The notes: generated from the letters alone by a model not told the origin. A stretch of 64,000 bases of DNA from Micrasema longulum (GCA_022494885.1 JAGVSM010005039.1:16786-80785), one strand, 5' to 3'. Positions 12,285-22,939 are shown, counted from the first letter of the stretch. Numbers and translations are program-made.

Positions 12285-12445
12285 CAAGTTCTCAACATCC
12301 CGGACGTCCACTACCGACTGTTAGAACTATGGCGCACGAACCTGACTTGGAAGAATGCACAGAAACTGGCAGCCGCCTGAGGGGTCTTGAGGTTGTATGT
12401 GGACACCATATGCTATAAATATGGAATGGACACGGTATGATGATG
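12285..12445 (+). pseudogene. LINE ORF2 C-terminal tail and 3' end
   Basis: In alternating frames the plus strand gives HPGRPLPTVRTMAR and NLTWKNAQKLAAA with a stop. This resembles the GRP.. W..A..LAADR ending of many insect RT ORFs. It is followed about 60 bp on by a TATGATGATGATGATG run, a common 3' tail of such elements. Heavily decayed. Confidence 0.5.
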
Positions 12446-12549
12446 ATGATGGGCTAGCAGTTTTTGTTGTTATTTGTAAAAAAATACACTTTCGCAGATA
12501 GCCAGTAATTGAAATTTCAACAACAGCAAACAAACCGCTACGCCGCCGC

Positions 12550-12882
12550 CCTTTCCAAGTAGGAGCAGGCAGAAAGGATAAAACGCCTGGGAGATTGCAT
12601 TTCGATAGCATTCTATCTATTTTCATCATTATTTTTCCAATTCCATACTTCACTCCCATACATCAGGATCAGCGCCAGAATTCCATTGTTAACTGGTAGT
12701 TTTGCCTTTCGTGACAAACCTTTGTTTGCCAAGGTAGATTCCAGTGCACCGTTAACCATATTCCCGGCACTCACCCTCCTTTCAATATCTCTCTCAGTAT
12801 TTACATCTATAGTAAATATATTCCTAGATACATTAATTTCTCTACCTGGTTCAAAATATCTACGGTCACACCGATCTCTCAT
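12550..12882 (-). pseudogene. LINE RT C-terminal remnant (MYGSE type, second copy)
   Basis: The minus strand encodes TIDVNTERDIERRVSAGNMV near its middle, then SRKAKLPVNNGILALILMYG and SEVWNWKNNDENR, a stop, and NAIEMQ in the same frame. This is the segment upstream of and including the copy at 7.7 kb, so the two remnants overlap in the family and extend it. Known members have D..TDI..R...A......K....SK..KL.V....L.P.L.YGSE. One in-frame stop follows NENR-type residues near 12612, with decay beyond it. Confidence 0.8.
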
Positions 12883-12889
12883 TTAGTTA

Positions 12890-13740
12890 AACTTTCATCA
12901 TTTTCAAAAACCAGTATTTTAGCAACATTCATTAGCATATCGGTTTTCTTGCATATATCGTAGACTTCTGTTACCAAAAACTGCAGGTCGTGTTTGCTGC
13001 TAGCAAAAAGTGCTTATTTCAATATCAGACTGAAAATATGTATATCAATGAATACACGATAGCTATGTTATATATTATGTAAGTATGTACACATTTCAAT
13101 ATTTCCGTTTGAAAATTGAAGAATTTATAATCAAAAAGAATATTATTTTATGAGTATCATTTGTATATTCCGGTATTGCTTACAACTTATTTTTAAAAAT
13201 TTTCTGTTTTACGCCTTCAATTTTAAACCTTTAAAAATAGAAGAGGGTTTATTTTCTAGATTGCATCAGCGGTGAAGTGTTTTTTAGGAATCCTTTTAAA
13301 GTTCTCTTTCTAGAAAAACAAGGAACATGACCTGAATGAAAAATATATTTTCGACTCTCTAGGAAAAACAAGTTGCCTATTTAAAAAAATCAAAGCCCCT
13401 CAAATTTTTTCGAGAGTGAAAACACGTTATTATTTAAATCTAATAAAACTTTTTACCTTCCCAAGTATCTTCGTCGGTAACCGGGAATTGAAAATGACAT
13501 GTATTGTATACGTATTACATAATATATTCTGTTTTCCAAGCGGAAAACTTAATTTGACTTTATAGATAAATATTAACTTCGTATGTAATACAGGCCCTAG
13601 TTAGCTCTTGAGCATATGATATTGCAGTTGTTAAAAACTTATTCTTGTATTCTGAGATTATTTTTTTTTACAAAGGGCGCGAACGCATTACGACCCATAT
13701 TTTTTTCTAAAAATAACATATACAACTTTACATATGACAA
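12890..13740. other. AT-rich DNA, no gene seen
   Basis: No domain-bearing frame or recurring repeat recognised. Confidence 0.4.
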
Positions 13741-13815
13741 CTAAAAGGGATACAAAAGATATTCATTCGAAATAATGTTAGTAAATATTAGTACGTCACC
13801 ACTTACCGACTTTTT

Positions 13816-13859
13816 GTGTCTACCGGTTTCGAGACGTGCCCGTCTCTTCGTCAGGACAC
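13816..13859 (-). ncRNA. Hammerhead-ribozyme-like motif (type I)
   Basis: Read on the minus strand from 13859: helix I strand GTGTC, core CTGACGA, one extra A, helix II GAGACG-GGCA-CGTCTC (6 bp perfect, 4-nt loop), GAAA, helix III as the self-complementary ACCGGT, A at the cleavage position, then GACAC, which pairs perfectly with GTGTC. All conserved core positions of the hammerhead fold are present (CUGANGA, GAAA, A15.1-U16.1, cleavage after UH). The extra A between A9 and the first pair of helix II has a precedent in a viroid hammerhead. A loop-less helix III fits the dimeric hammerheads described in Penelope-like elements and retrozymes. No Penelope RT was found nearby. Activity is an inference. 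Confidence 0.55.
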
Positions 13860-14130
13860 TCCCTGCACTAATAATCAAATACAAAAATAAACTTCCACAT
13901 TTACCGTCAACGTATAATGTATAGTATTTATGAAAAAATACATAAATTATATGAGTTATAGGGGTGGATGCGTCTCGCAATCGGTAGATATAAAAAGTTG
14001 GTATATTGGTATAAACTAACATCTCCTCACTTTCCTCTTTTCTTAATCCTATTGGATGTAGGATTTTAGGAAAGCGAATTCTTTACTGATTGGGATTAAA
14101 TTGATTGGACATGATCAGTTAGCCGAAAAA
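13860..14130. other. Flank of the ribozyme-like motif
   Basis: AT-rich. The minus frame 13741-14022 runs through the motif and is not a recognisable protein. No second hammerhead unit was found. Confidence 0.4.
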
Positions 14131-14136
14131 TTTTAA

Positions 14137-14735
14137 TTAATAAAAAAAAAATAAAGTTTTGAAATTATTTTTGGAACCCATCAGATCTGTAAATTCGACA
14201 GGACCTATAACAGGGCCACGAATAATAGCAAGAAGCTCCATCCGGTAATCATAGTAAGAAGGAAAAGGACAAGACCACAGGATGTGTTCAGAAGATTGAT
14301 TAGGATATCCGAAGCAGCACGAAGGGGAATCAACAATATTCAAAACAATTAATTTGTCATTTAATTTACCATGACCTGATAAAAACTGCGTAGTCCAGTG
14401 GTCGGGGATAACCCAAAAATATTTAAAGCGCTGACGGATTGAAGTAAAAAAAAGAAAGGTTACCCTCCCTGAAGGAAAAGATTCCCCTCGCGATTGCCAA
14501 GCATTAAGAAGAGCATTGAAAGACATTTTTTAAAATATCCGATTGAGACATTCCTTCAGTAGAGAGTAGACAGACGCCACAAATAACAGAAGAACGCTTT
14601 CTTTTTAAGTTAAAATTTTCGGATCGTCGCCGTACTTCCATATCCAAAGAGAACAAGCCCGTTAGAACCGGGAGTGCGTCCGTCGAGCACGTCGTATATG
14701 TTCTAGCAAGAGCCAGGAGAGCTTGCCTTTGTCCG
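14137..14735 (-). pseudogene. R1-like LINE, C-terminal region
   Basis: The minus strand from 14735 reads QRQALLALARTYTTCSTDAL, then PVLTGLFSLDMEVRRRSENF. This matches the stretch after the RT in R1-clade elements (R.aLl..tRAYRT.sT.AL.VlaG..PLd). After one frameshift at about 14527 it continues in 14526-14137 with PDHWTTQFLSGHGKL, then CCFGYPNQSSEHILWSCP. That is the C-terminal CCHC-like zinc knuckle (C.C.......EH....C) that follows GHG in these elements. No RT or endonuclease domain is left, and a second frame change or stop ends it. The clade comes from motif order. Confidence 0.8.
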
Positions 14736-15365
14736 ATTAAAATAATTTGGCATATTTTGATACCAAAACACGCAATTGAAGTGGAAATAAGAAATGATTA
14801 AAAAATAATCTACTTATGCGGTCCAAAGGACACGTAAAGGATTTAAATAACCGAATTCTTATACAAACTGGAAAAAATAGCAGGAGCAGGATAACTTCTA
14901 GTTGTAAAGACCAAATTTTGAAACACTCGCCGCTTTAAAATATTACCACCACGGAGGATGATGTTTTAGAAGCCTTTAATCGTTGAATTATATTACTTAG
15001 TTCAAAAATATTAATTTGTTCTAGAAAGAAAATACTCCGTGCTATACGTTAAAAAAAATATTGACTGATTAAAAAAATATTTAAAAATCTGTTCGTCTAA
15101 AAAATACAACCTCAAAACAGGAATTTGAAGAATGCTACAATAGAGTCTGACGTTTGCTAAAAGCCGGTTGGTAATTTTAAAAAAAAAAGAGTGTAAGCCT
15201 ATTGTGCAAGCAAATGAATTCATAGATAAACTAATATTAATGAACACTTGTTGGTTTTTTTAATCCCTCCGCAAAAAAAATATATATTTGACCAAATGGC
15301 CCCAAATTTTTTAATGTTTAGGTTAATCGTAAGACAAAATATATCTTTAAAAAGTTAAATAAAGG
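14736..15365. other. AT-rich DNA, no gene seen
   Basis: Nothing recognised; the frame 15011-15247 (minus) is compositional. Confidence 0.4.
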
Positions 15366-15368
15366 TGA

Positions 15369-15637
15369 CAAACGAAAATATGAAACTTTTTATTCATAGA
15401 TGGCGCTTTTATATTTTTTTATGAAAATATTTTTGGAATTTTTCGTTATTTTTCAATAGAAATTTTACAAAACTTCGTTCGCGAAAACTTTACTCGTCGT
15501 TTTGATAGTGTAAAATATAATTAAGGTTATTTTCACAAAATGGTGTACAAAACAGAAAAACTTATCATATTTTAAAAATTTCAATAAAAAATCATAAAAG
15601 CGCCATCTATGAATAATTATTTTCATATATTCGTTTA
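15369..15637. mobile_element. MITE with about 50-bp inverted ends
   Basis: The left end (from CAAACGAAAATATGAAA) and the reverse complement of the right end (AAACGAATATATGAAAA) share about 50 bp, including ATTCATAGATGGCGCTTTTA. The interior (about 150 bp) is A/T-rich and non-coding. No clear target duplication or superfamily signature was found. Confidence 0.7.
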
Positions 15638-15671
15638 GAATCACTTATTTTCATATGTTCGTTTAGAATTA
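15609..15671 (+). repeat. 28-bp tandem duplication at the MITE edge
   Basis: TTATTTTCATATATTCGTTT plus AGAATCAC is repeated directly as TTATTTTCATATGTTCGTTT plus AGAATTAC. The end of the MITE right arm is therefore duplicated. Confidence 0.75.
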
Positions 15672-15784
15672 CTTTAAGGTACCTTATATACATTGTTAAG
15701 GCTATTACAATATTGTTTATATGTTGAAACTGAAATATTTTTTATCTGATATCAACTAATAGTTGTCAAATGCTCCTTCTTATT

Positions 15785-15905
15785 TTTCAACCTTGTCCTC
15801 TCCGCTGCTGGATAAAGGCCTCTTCTAAACGTTTCCGTTGATTTCTATCCCCCACTTTTTTCGGCTATCTTTTTCGTGGTCTTACAACACTTCCAACGCT
15901 CACAC
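15785..15905. repeat. Fragment of a CTGCTGGA..AGGCCTC repeat
   Basis: CCGCTGCTGGATAAAGGCCT followed by CTTCT resembles a repeat I remember as abundant in lepidopteran genomes (CTGCTGGACATAGGCCTC). No second copy occurs here. Confidence 0.35.
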
Positions 15906-15967
15906 ATCAGTGTTAATTAATCTAAAATAAGAGAGTACTGATATATTCTGATGAAGAAGATGACCAG

Positions 15968-16828
15968 TTGAAGACATCAAACAAGGAACCTAAGAACCAT
16001 ACTCAAAATAAAAACGAGGAACCAATCATAACAGATTCATCAATGAACTATATTAAAAACATGTGGGAAGAAATCTCAAAAGTTAAAGAATCGATCAATA
16101 CACTTACTATAGAACTAAAATTGCTTACTGATAAATATGAAGAATTAGTAAAAAGTAAGAAAGAAGAACGTGATGAATTAATCAACAATCAAAAGGTTGT
16201 TGAAAATATTGAACCGAAATTGACAAATCGAAAAATCAAATCCAACAAAATAATAACAAATAGTAATAAGAAAAAGAAAAAGAAGGATGAGTCAAATAAT
16301 GAAACAAACGATACAATATCAACAGCTGATGATGAAACTAATGATACTTCACAAATTGATAAATACACAAAAAAAAAGAAAAAAGAAAAAACATTAACAG
16401 AAAATAATCTACATTTAATAAAAAAAGAAGATAATATGCAGAAAATGAATATTCTTATAATAGGAGATGAAAGAGGAAAAAAAATCAGGAGAACCATTGA
16501 GCAAAATATATCTCACAATGTTCACTGCTGTAGCAACATTTATCCAGAAGCTACCTTAGAAAATTATGCTTCTAACATTATATCACAATCAAATACATTT
16601 ACAATGGAAGATACTGTAATACTACTACTGGGACAAAATGAGACATCCCCTATTCAATTTCTAAGTTATTTATACTATATACTAGATAATCTTAAACATA
16701 CAAAAGTATATATTTACTCTGTCTATAAGAATGATTTCCTTAACACCTTAAAACTAAATATAGAAATTAGAAAACTGGCAAAACTACATGAAAACTGTAA
16801 ATTCATAGGACCAATATATCACGAATAA
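15968..16828 (+). pseudogene. LINE N-terminal protein: coiled coil plus SGNH-like domain
   Basis: Reads 286 codons to TAA 16826-16828. The listed first codon is TTG; the frame is open upstream from about 15923 with acidic residues (SDEEDDQ), and the first ATG is at 16043, so the true start is unknown. Residues about 29-150 are Lys/Glu/Asn-rich and likely coiled coil with basic tracts (KKKKKKD). Residues about 158-283 follow the order of SGNH esterase domains in CR1-type ORF1 proteins: MNILIIGDERGKKIR (block I, GDS expected), VILLLGQNE (block III, GxND expected), then VYIYSVYKNDFLNTLKLN. The catalytic Ser is Glu and the Asn-Asp pair is Asn-Glu, so esterase activity is unlikely. The role is probably RNA binding or chaperoning, by family analogy. 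Confidence 0.65.
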
Positions 16829-17011
16829 ATGAAATTTTATGAAAAGCAAATATTTAAAGAGCGAACAATGTATGAAATGGTTACTACATTGAATAAAATG
16901 TATAAATTTGAATCACAAGCTAATTACATCCTGTGACAAGAAAATGTAAATAAAATCAATGAGCTTGATCATTTAGATAGACATAAATCTAAACAATCAG
17001 AGGAGAAAAAA
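16829..17011 (+). pseudogene. In-frame linker between SGNH-like and endonuclease domains
   Basis: The frame of the upstream ORF and of the endonuclease is the same (both 2 mod 3), and this 183-nt linker is open except for one TGA at 16934-16936. It reads MKFYEKQIFKERTMYEMVTT and later NKINELDHLDRHKSK. If the TAA at 16826 and the TGA are mutations, the two domains formed one polyprotein. If not, this is a short intergenic or reinitiation region. Confidence 0.5.
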
Positions 17012-17950
17012 ATGAGAAAAATGCATAAACTCAAGATTCTTTATATAAATATACGCAGTCTTAAACCAAAAATAGATGAACTTAAATCATTAATAACAAA
17101 TGACTCATCAATACCAGATATCATTATGCTTACAGAAACATGGCTCAGCAACGCTGAAGAAGAATTGTATGGAATTAATAATTATAATGTAATTAACTCA
17201 TGTAGAGAAGGCAAAGGAGGAGGAGTTGCAATATATATTGCTAATAATTTAGATTTCCAAATTAAAATAAAAGAAACCGCAAAAGATAAATCAAATGTAA
17301 TCTTAATTAATTTAACTGAACAAAATATTAATATCTGTGTCATCTATAGACCACCCAATAAAAATCAATTACACCAATTCATCGACTTTTTTGAAACAGA
17401 TATACTTACAAAAGAAAAAGGAAAAATAATAATAGTTGGTGATTTCAATATAAATTTACTTGACAAAAAATGTGTGCATACTAATGATTACTTAAATTCT
17501 CTCCGCTCAAATAATTTTAAAATACTAAATGAAATATCTCCTGAAAAGTATACTAGGTGGAATCAAAGAGGTGAAAATACAATAATTGACCATGTGATCA
17601 CTAATATAATAGGATGCAATCACACCATTGACTACATAGATACACCGCTAAGTGATCATAGAGCATTGGAGTTAAATGTGGATATATCAATAGCTAAACA
17701 AATAGTAGCAAGGCAAAAATATACTTCAGAAAAGATCGATTTTAATAAACTTAAAGAAAGCGTGGAAATAAAATTACAAAATTTACAAATAACTACTTTT
17801 AAACAACTGCAAGAGTTGATTCTAACTGAAATTAAAAAGAATACAAAAACAGAAAAAAGAAGATTTACTACTTCGATCCAAGAGGGGTGGCTCACAAAAG
17901 AAATATTTAAAAAAGTCATTCTAAAAAATAAAATTTACAAAAAATGGTAA
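17012..17950 (+). pseudogene. LINE APE-type endonuclease
   Basis: 312 codons. It begins MRKMHKLKILYINIRSLKPK and shows the apurinic-endonuclease motifs in order: NIRSL (DNA contact region), IIMLTETWL at about 37-45 (the catalytic Glu), GKGGGVAIY at about 70, VIYRPP, IIIVGDFNINLLD at about 143-155, RWNQRG..TIIDHV, and TPLSDHRALELN near 212 (the terminal SDH). This domain nicks target DNA for target-primed reverse transcription. The frame ends at TAA 17948-17950 only because one base is missing just before it; the downstream frame continues the same protein. Confidence 0.85.
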
Positions 17951-18715
17951 AAGAAAGACACAATCAACATCTGCAAATACAACTAAAAAATATTCAAAAA
18001 GAGCTGAGAAATGATATAAGAAATTCTAAAAAACAATACTATCAACAACAAATAGCATGCGCAGAAGGAAACAGTAATAAATTATGGAAAATTATTAAAA
18101 ATATTAAATCAGACACAAAAATACCATCACCATGTATAAAGGAAATAAAACAAATGGATGGAAAAGTAACAAATAATCCGGTAGAAATAACAAGTACATT
18201 AAATGATTTTTATACAAATATAGGAAAAAAACTTGCAAATAAAATAAAGGGACCATGTTTAAATGTAACAGAAACACAAAAATACCAAATAAATGCTACC
18301 TTCTTTCTTAGACCCGCAACAATAGGAGAAATCAAAAAAATTATAGATAATTTGAAAAAAAATGCTTCTCCGGGATATGATAAAATTAAACCATCGCTAG
18401 TAAAAATTCTTAAAGACATGCTTAGTCCAATATTAACAAATCTGATTAATCTGCATATAAAAGAAGGTACCTATCCAGATGAATTAAAAATAGCAAGAAT
18501 CACTCCAATATATAAAGGAGGTGATAAAAAAGATCATAGCAATTACAGACCAATTGCAAATTTAACAGTCTTCAACAAAATATTTGAAAAATATATTCAA
18601 AAGAGATTAATGGACCATGTTAAAAATCTCAATATACTTACTTATAATCAACATGGCTTTCAGGAAAAAAAAAGGAACCGGAACAGCCCTAGTGAATTTA
18701 ATATATGTGTATATA
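17944..18715 (+). pseudogene. LINE ORF2: linker and RT fingers (5' half of RT)
   Basis: Continues the endonuclease protein after a 1-nt deletion. It shows NKLWKIIKNI (linker), then NLKKNASPGYDKIKPSLVK (RT block 0/1), LKIARITPIYKGGDKKD, NYRPIANLTVFNKIFEKYIQ (RT block 2a), and NQHGFQ. An extra A in the run at about 18664-18672 then shifts the frame; with one A fewer it reads KKGTGTALVNLIY. The real RT sequence stops near 18705, where foreign DNA begins. The listed frame to 18774 runs into that insertion. Confidence 0.85.
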
Positions 18716-19240
18716 TGTATGTATGGATATGTATGTGTGCATGTACGGGTATAAATATGTATGGATATGGATGAGGATGATATATAGATATAGACTTACA
18801 TATAGATATAGATATAGATATGATATGTTAATAAATAATGTTTTTAATAAAATGCTTTGTGCCCATTAAATATGTAAACACTTATGTTTAAAATTTTGGT
18901 ACTCCGGTTCTGTAATTATTTATTTTTTATCTTAAAATTGCGTGATCATTCACTTATTTTTTTTGCTTTTTTTTTACATCTTCTAAATATTTTTTTTTTT
19001 GAAAGCATCAATTACATGTACTTTTTTTTCGCTCCCTATATCTAAGTTAGTAGTAATTATTATTATAAAACCATGTAGGACTATCATATGATTAATTGTA
19101 AAGGATCTTTACCGACAAGCCATATTCATTGGCTTGGTGAGTCCTGTAAAAAAAAAAAATGTCAAAAATGTCTTAAAATAACTAAAATGTAATATTGTAT
19201 GTACATAATAAATAAATAAATAATAAAATAAATTTTATTC
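18706..19240 (+). mobile_element. Insertion in the LINE: LINE-tail-like sequence with microsatellite
   Basis: About 540 bp separates the RT blocks. It starts with a degenerate ATGTATG/ATATGGAT microsatellite (18700-18775) and an (ATAG)n tract (18779-18828). It ends with a typical LINE 3' UTR: ATTGGCTTGGTGAGTCCTGT, an A run, then ATAATAAATAAATAAATAAT at 19205-19225. The RT resumes at about 19236 with ATTCAAACCAACATGGAT. I read it as a 5'-truncated LINE copy that landed in the RT. A target duplication is not obvious because both flanks are AT-rich. Confidence 0.6.
18779..18828 (+). repeat. (ATAG)n-type microsatellite
   Basis: Repeated ATAGAT/ATATAG units within the insertion. Confidence 0.8.
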
Positions 19241-20364
19241 AAACCAACATGGATACTGGGATCCCAATCACGGGAGTAATCTTAGATTTTAAAAAAGCTT
19301 TCGATACGGTTCATGTTGAGACAATGATAAAAAAATTAAACGACATAGGAGTAAAATTTCAAGAAAGTAAACTATTAAAATCATATTTAGCAAATCGGAA
19401 GCAGTATACATATGTAAATGAAAAAAAAAGCCTTTTGCAAACGGTAAATTTTGGAGTACCCTAAGGATCCATTTTGGGTCCAATATTATATATTTTATAC
19501 ATTAATGATTTGTCACTGTACAATTTCAAGGGAAAAAATATTATGTATGCCGACGACATTGGACTATTCTATAAAAATCAAACAGACGTATTAACAAACA
19601 ATGACATAAACAAAGACCTAACTATGTTGACTAAATGGACAAACACAAACTTACTTACACTTAATGAAAAAAAATGCAATATTATCCATTTTGAAACTAG
19701 AAAAAAATGTCATAAAGTAGATGCTTACATAAATAATGAACGACTTACTGAAATTGAACATGTTAAATACTTAGGACTAACAATAGACAGACAATTAACA
19801 TGGACAATTCATATCAACAATTTAATTAGCAAAGTGGCGACATTATCGAGTCTTTTTTTAAAAATCAAAAACTTTGTTCCAAAAACGGAAAAAAATCTAA
19901 TGTATGAAGCCTATGTAAAAACTAAAATATGTTATACGCAACTATTATGGGGAGCAGGATATCAAAATGACATAAACAGACTACAAAGACAACAAAATAA
20001 AATATTAAAGTTAGTATATGACCTTCCCTATTTAACTGCAACTAGAGAACTTTTTAAACAAACTAAGCAATTAAATATAACTGAACTCTTTCAACTAGAA
20101 TCATTAAAATTTATCCATAAATTAGCCACTAATGTAATTGTAGACGAAGAACTTAAACTAATAAAAAATTGTAGTCAACATGGACATAATACGAGAATAT
20201 CAGACAAATACCATATACAACTTTTTAAAACAAGACAAGGACAATCAAGACTAATGAACCATGGACTGAAATTATACAATAAACTACCAGACAAAACTAA
20301 ACAAAAGACTCAGACAAACTTTACAAAAGATGTAAAAAATATTATTTTAAACAACAGAGTATAA
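19240..20364 (+). pseudogene. LINE RT catalytic half and C-terminal domain
   Basis: One frame from 19240 with a single stop (TAA 19462-19464), where the family has Gln: GVP-stop-GSILGPILY against GVPQGS. Motifs: GVILDFKKAFDTV (RT motif A, catalytic Asp), the GVP(Q)GS motif, MYADDIGLF (motif C, YADD), LLTLNEKKCNIIHF, IEHVKYLGLTIDRQLTW (thumb), LQRQQNKILKLVYDLP, and an end near HGLKLYNKLPD and IILNNRV. The C-terminal part (after about 20060) is of CR1/Daphne type, without RNase H or a zinc knuckle. AATAAA at 20423 lies just after the stop. Confidence 0.85.
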
Positions 20365-20539
20365 ATGAAAAATGTATGTATTATTTTATGTAAAATGAAT
20401 GTTATAATCCGTAAGGGTTTATAAATAAATTTTCAAATAAAAAAAATATAATATTGTCTGACTATTTATCGCCTCATGCGATCAAATTCCTCCACAATTA
20501 CAGTTTGAATAGGTACGAGTGGTGGCAAAAGTTGATTTG

Positions 20540-20930
20540 CAACCAGTTGTCTTCGGGTAAGTCGGATACTTTAGGGTGCGCCACCGCGGCCGGTGACCGG
20601 CCTCAGGATTCACCCATTCACCCGGAAGCGTTCCGGGGTACGAGACAGTAGATACTAATATTTCCTCTCACCGGGCAATAGATTTGTTTATTTCTTGTAT
20701 TCGCACTTACCCTTGTCTCTACCGCGTAGGCGATGAGGAGGTGCAGGGAATAATGAAAGTTAGAAATATTTTGTGGGCGGTTTTTGTTACTTAATTTGGT
20801 TATAAAACGAAGAAATATTATCAATCAGGAATGAAAAAAAAAACAGAATCGCTCGCTCGTATGAGGGAATTCTAAGAAAGGCATTTAATATTTGAAAAAA
20901 ATTCGAGTATGTTGTGGATGCTTTTAATGA
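20540..20930 (+). repeat. Dispersed repeat R, copy 1
   Basis: Shares with 42185-42505 the ordered words AGTAGATACTAATATTTCCT (near 20647), ACTTACCCTTGTC..CG, GAAAGTTAGAAATATTT, TCGCTCGTATGAG and GTTGTGGATGC. The GC-rich lead (20560-20640, CGGCCGGTGACCGGCC) is present only in this copy. No coding capacity was seen (the frame 20454-20651 is accidental). It starts right after the LINE tail. Confidence 0.7.
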
Positions 20931-22915
20931 ATAAGTACATATAAAATAATAACAAATATTATTGTTTTGAAGTTTTTAAAATATATATATCATCTGACTA
21001 CTCAAAATCCGTAAGTAAACCAGATAAATTTTTTAAGAAAATATTTTATGGAATAAACGCAGGTATTTATTATACGTTTAAGTTTTGACGCTTCCAAAAC
21101 AAAAATAGACCCCGAAACTCCAAAAAACAACAAATATTTAAACAAAAATGTTCACGAACATAAAAAAATTATATCTAAGAACATAAAAAATAAAAGCGAA
21201 AGTAATGTAAGGAAAAAATATAAGATATAACAAAGTAAATAGCAAAAAAACACTTTTAATTTATTTATTCAAACTTCTGTTGTTTTTCCTACAAAAAATA
21301 TGTGTAATGTGTTTTGTGAGGTATGTTCTGTGGCATCTTGCAACTGATTCCCCACCCCCCCTCCCTCAAAAACGCCTCCACCACACCCCCACCGGCCCAT
21401 CCCCATTAGAGTTCAGCCCAAGTTTAATCATTAAAAGCAGCATCCGTTTTTGGATAATATTTCTGGCAGACACGCAAATTGACGTCGCCCAGTGCCAGCG
21501 CCAGCTCTCGGGACCAGACTCACCATTCGCCGTTGGGTAAAACAGTACCAACCTTACCCGCGTACTACTGACTCTACTGAAAGCATTCCAACACTACGTC
21601 ACATATCGTCTCTTAACCTCACAAGTTGTGGTATATATTTTTTACTTGTTTTATATAAATTTCATTGATAAACCCGTACGGGTACCCGTACTACTTATAA
21701 AAACCGATGTATGACAATATATTTAATTTTGTGTCACTTTGTATTTTATAAAATGCAGAAAGCCGGGTAAAATAGAAAAAAAAAATTGTTACGATATGTA
21801 AATACACATTCACTAATATTCAGCGTAATAAAGAAATTAATAATTATCCCACGGGGAGGTGAATATTTCAGACTCCCAAAACAAGAATTAACTTAACTCA
21901 GAACTAACTGTCCTATAAAGGATTAAACCTGTTTAATGGGTGGCTGAAAAAAAAGTATGCTAGGTCTATTGCACCCTTTCTTGGAATAGCGATGGTTTTC
22001 GTTAACTTTTCCGGCCCTGAACGTAAGAAAAAAGTTCCTGAAGGAGGTACCAAGAATACTCCAGCTTAAATGCTATAAAAACGACTTAAAAAATTATCAA
22101 ATAATTTTACGATTATGGTAGTGTTAATAAAATAGTTTCATAATATTTCTAATTTTCGGAGAAAATAATGCATTTTTTCATAAAATACTGTCGCGAGGGG
22201 ATACTGTGTGATATCGTCGTGAAGCGATGCATTCGCCGTGACGCGTTAAACAGCACTATATCAAATCATTCATTAGCGGAGAGGTACTGCATGGAGTCGG
22301 GAGGGGGATGCATGTGACATGTAAAGCGTGAAATGCGGTTTTTTGTAGTTACGGCTGGAAAAAAGCCACCAAATCGTCACTTTAGTCCGTTTTTGTCTAA
22401 CAGACCATTTTTAACGAAATCGAGTTCTGAGAAAGCCTTTATTTACAAATTTTAAATGAAATATTTTTTCAAAAATGTTTAAGGGGTTTTTCAAACAATT
22501 TTGTTTTAATTTGCATTCATTATTTATGCCTACTTCGTAAAAAATAACTTTAAATCCCTATTTTAGCAGATTTGTATTTTGATCTGTTCGATAAAAACAA
22601 ACCAAAGCCACGAAATAGTAAACAGCACACGTGCAAACTGACAAACACATCAAATAATATTAAACTGTAGACAACGAAACGTAATGTTTGCTGTTTGCTC
22701 GCGGGAAAAGCAAAGACAATTATGAATGATTCGAAAAAACTCGGCAGTAAAATATTTTAATAATTTTGATACATTTCGACCATTATGAAGTAGGACTATG
22801 GAAAAAAATAAAATCAATACGATGATTATCAAAAAAGTTATTAAAGAAATATGCTACCTGGGGATTAAGAGGTTAAAAACAAACATCCATATTTAGGTAG
22901 AGTGTCATCAGAAAG
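20931..22915. other. AT-rich DNA, no gene seen
   Basis: Two CG-richer patches (21350-21540; 22190-22340). The frames at 21280-21551 overlap on both strands and look accidental. 22190-22340 is a CpG-containing block without a recognisable product. Confidence 0.35.
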
Positions 22916-22939
22916 AATCTTAATCAAGAAAAAAAAATC

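Larger units (their letters stand above)
15925..20445 (+). mobile_element. Non-LTR retrotransposon (CR1/Daphne-like), nearly full length
   Basis: One element runs through an N-terminal coiled-coil/SGNH-like region, APE endonuclease, RT (two blocks) and a C-terminal domain, and ends in AATAAATTTTCAAATAAAA-type sequence near 20440. The 5' end is unclear: the open frame begins just after a stop at about 15922 with no early ATG, so the element may be truncated. Breaks: stops at 16826 and 16934, a 1-nt loss at about 17945, a 1-nt gain in an A run at about 18664-18672, a roughly 540-bp insertion at about 18705-19240, and a stop at 19462. Few lesions for its length suggest a fairly young copy. The clade is inferred from motif style. 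Confidence 0.85.
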
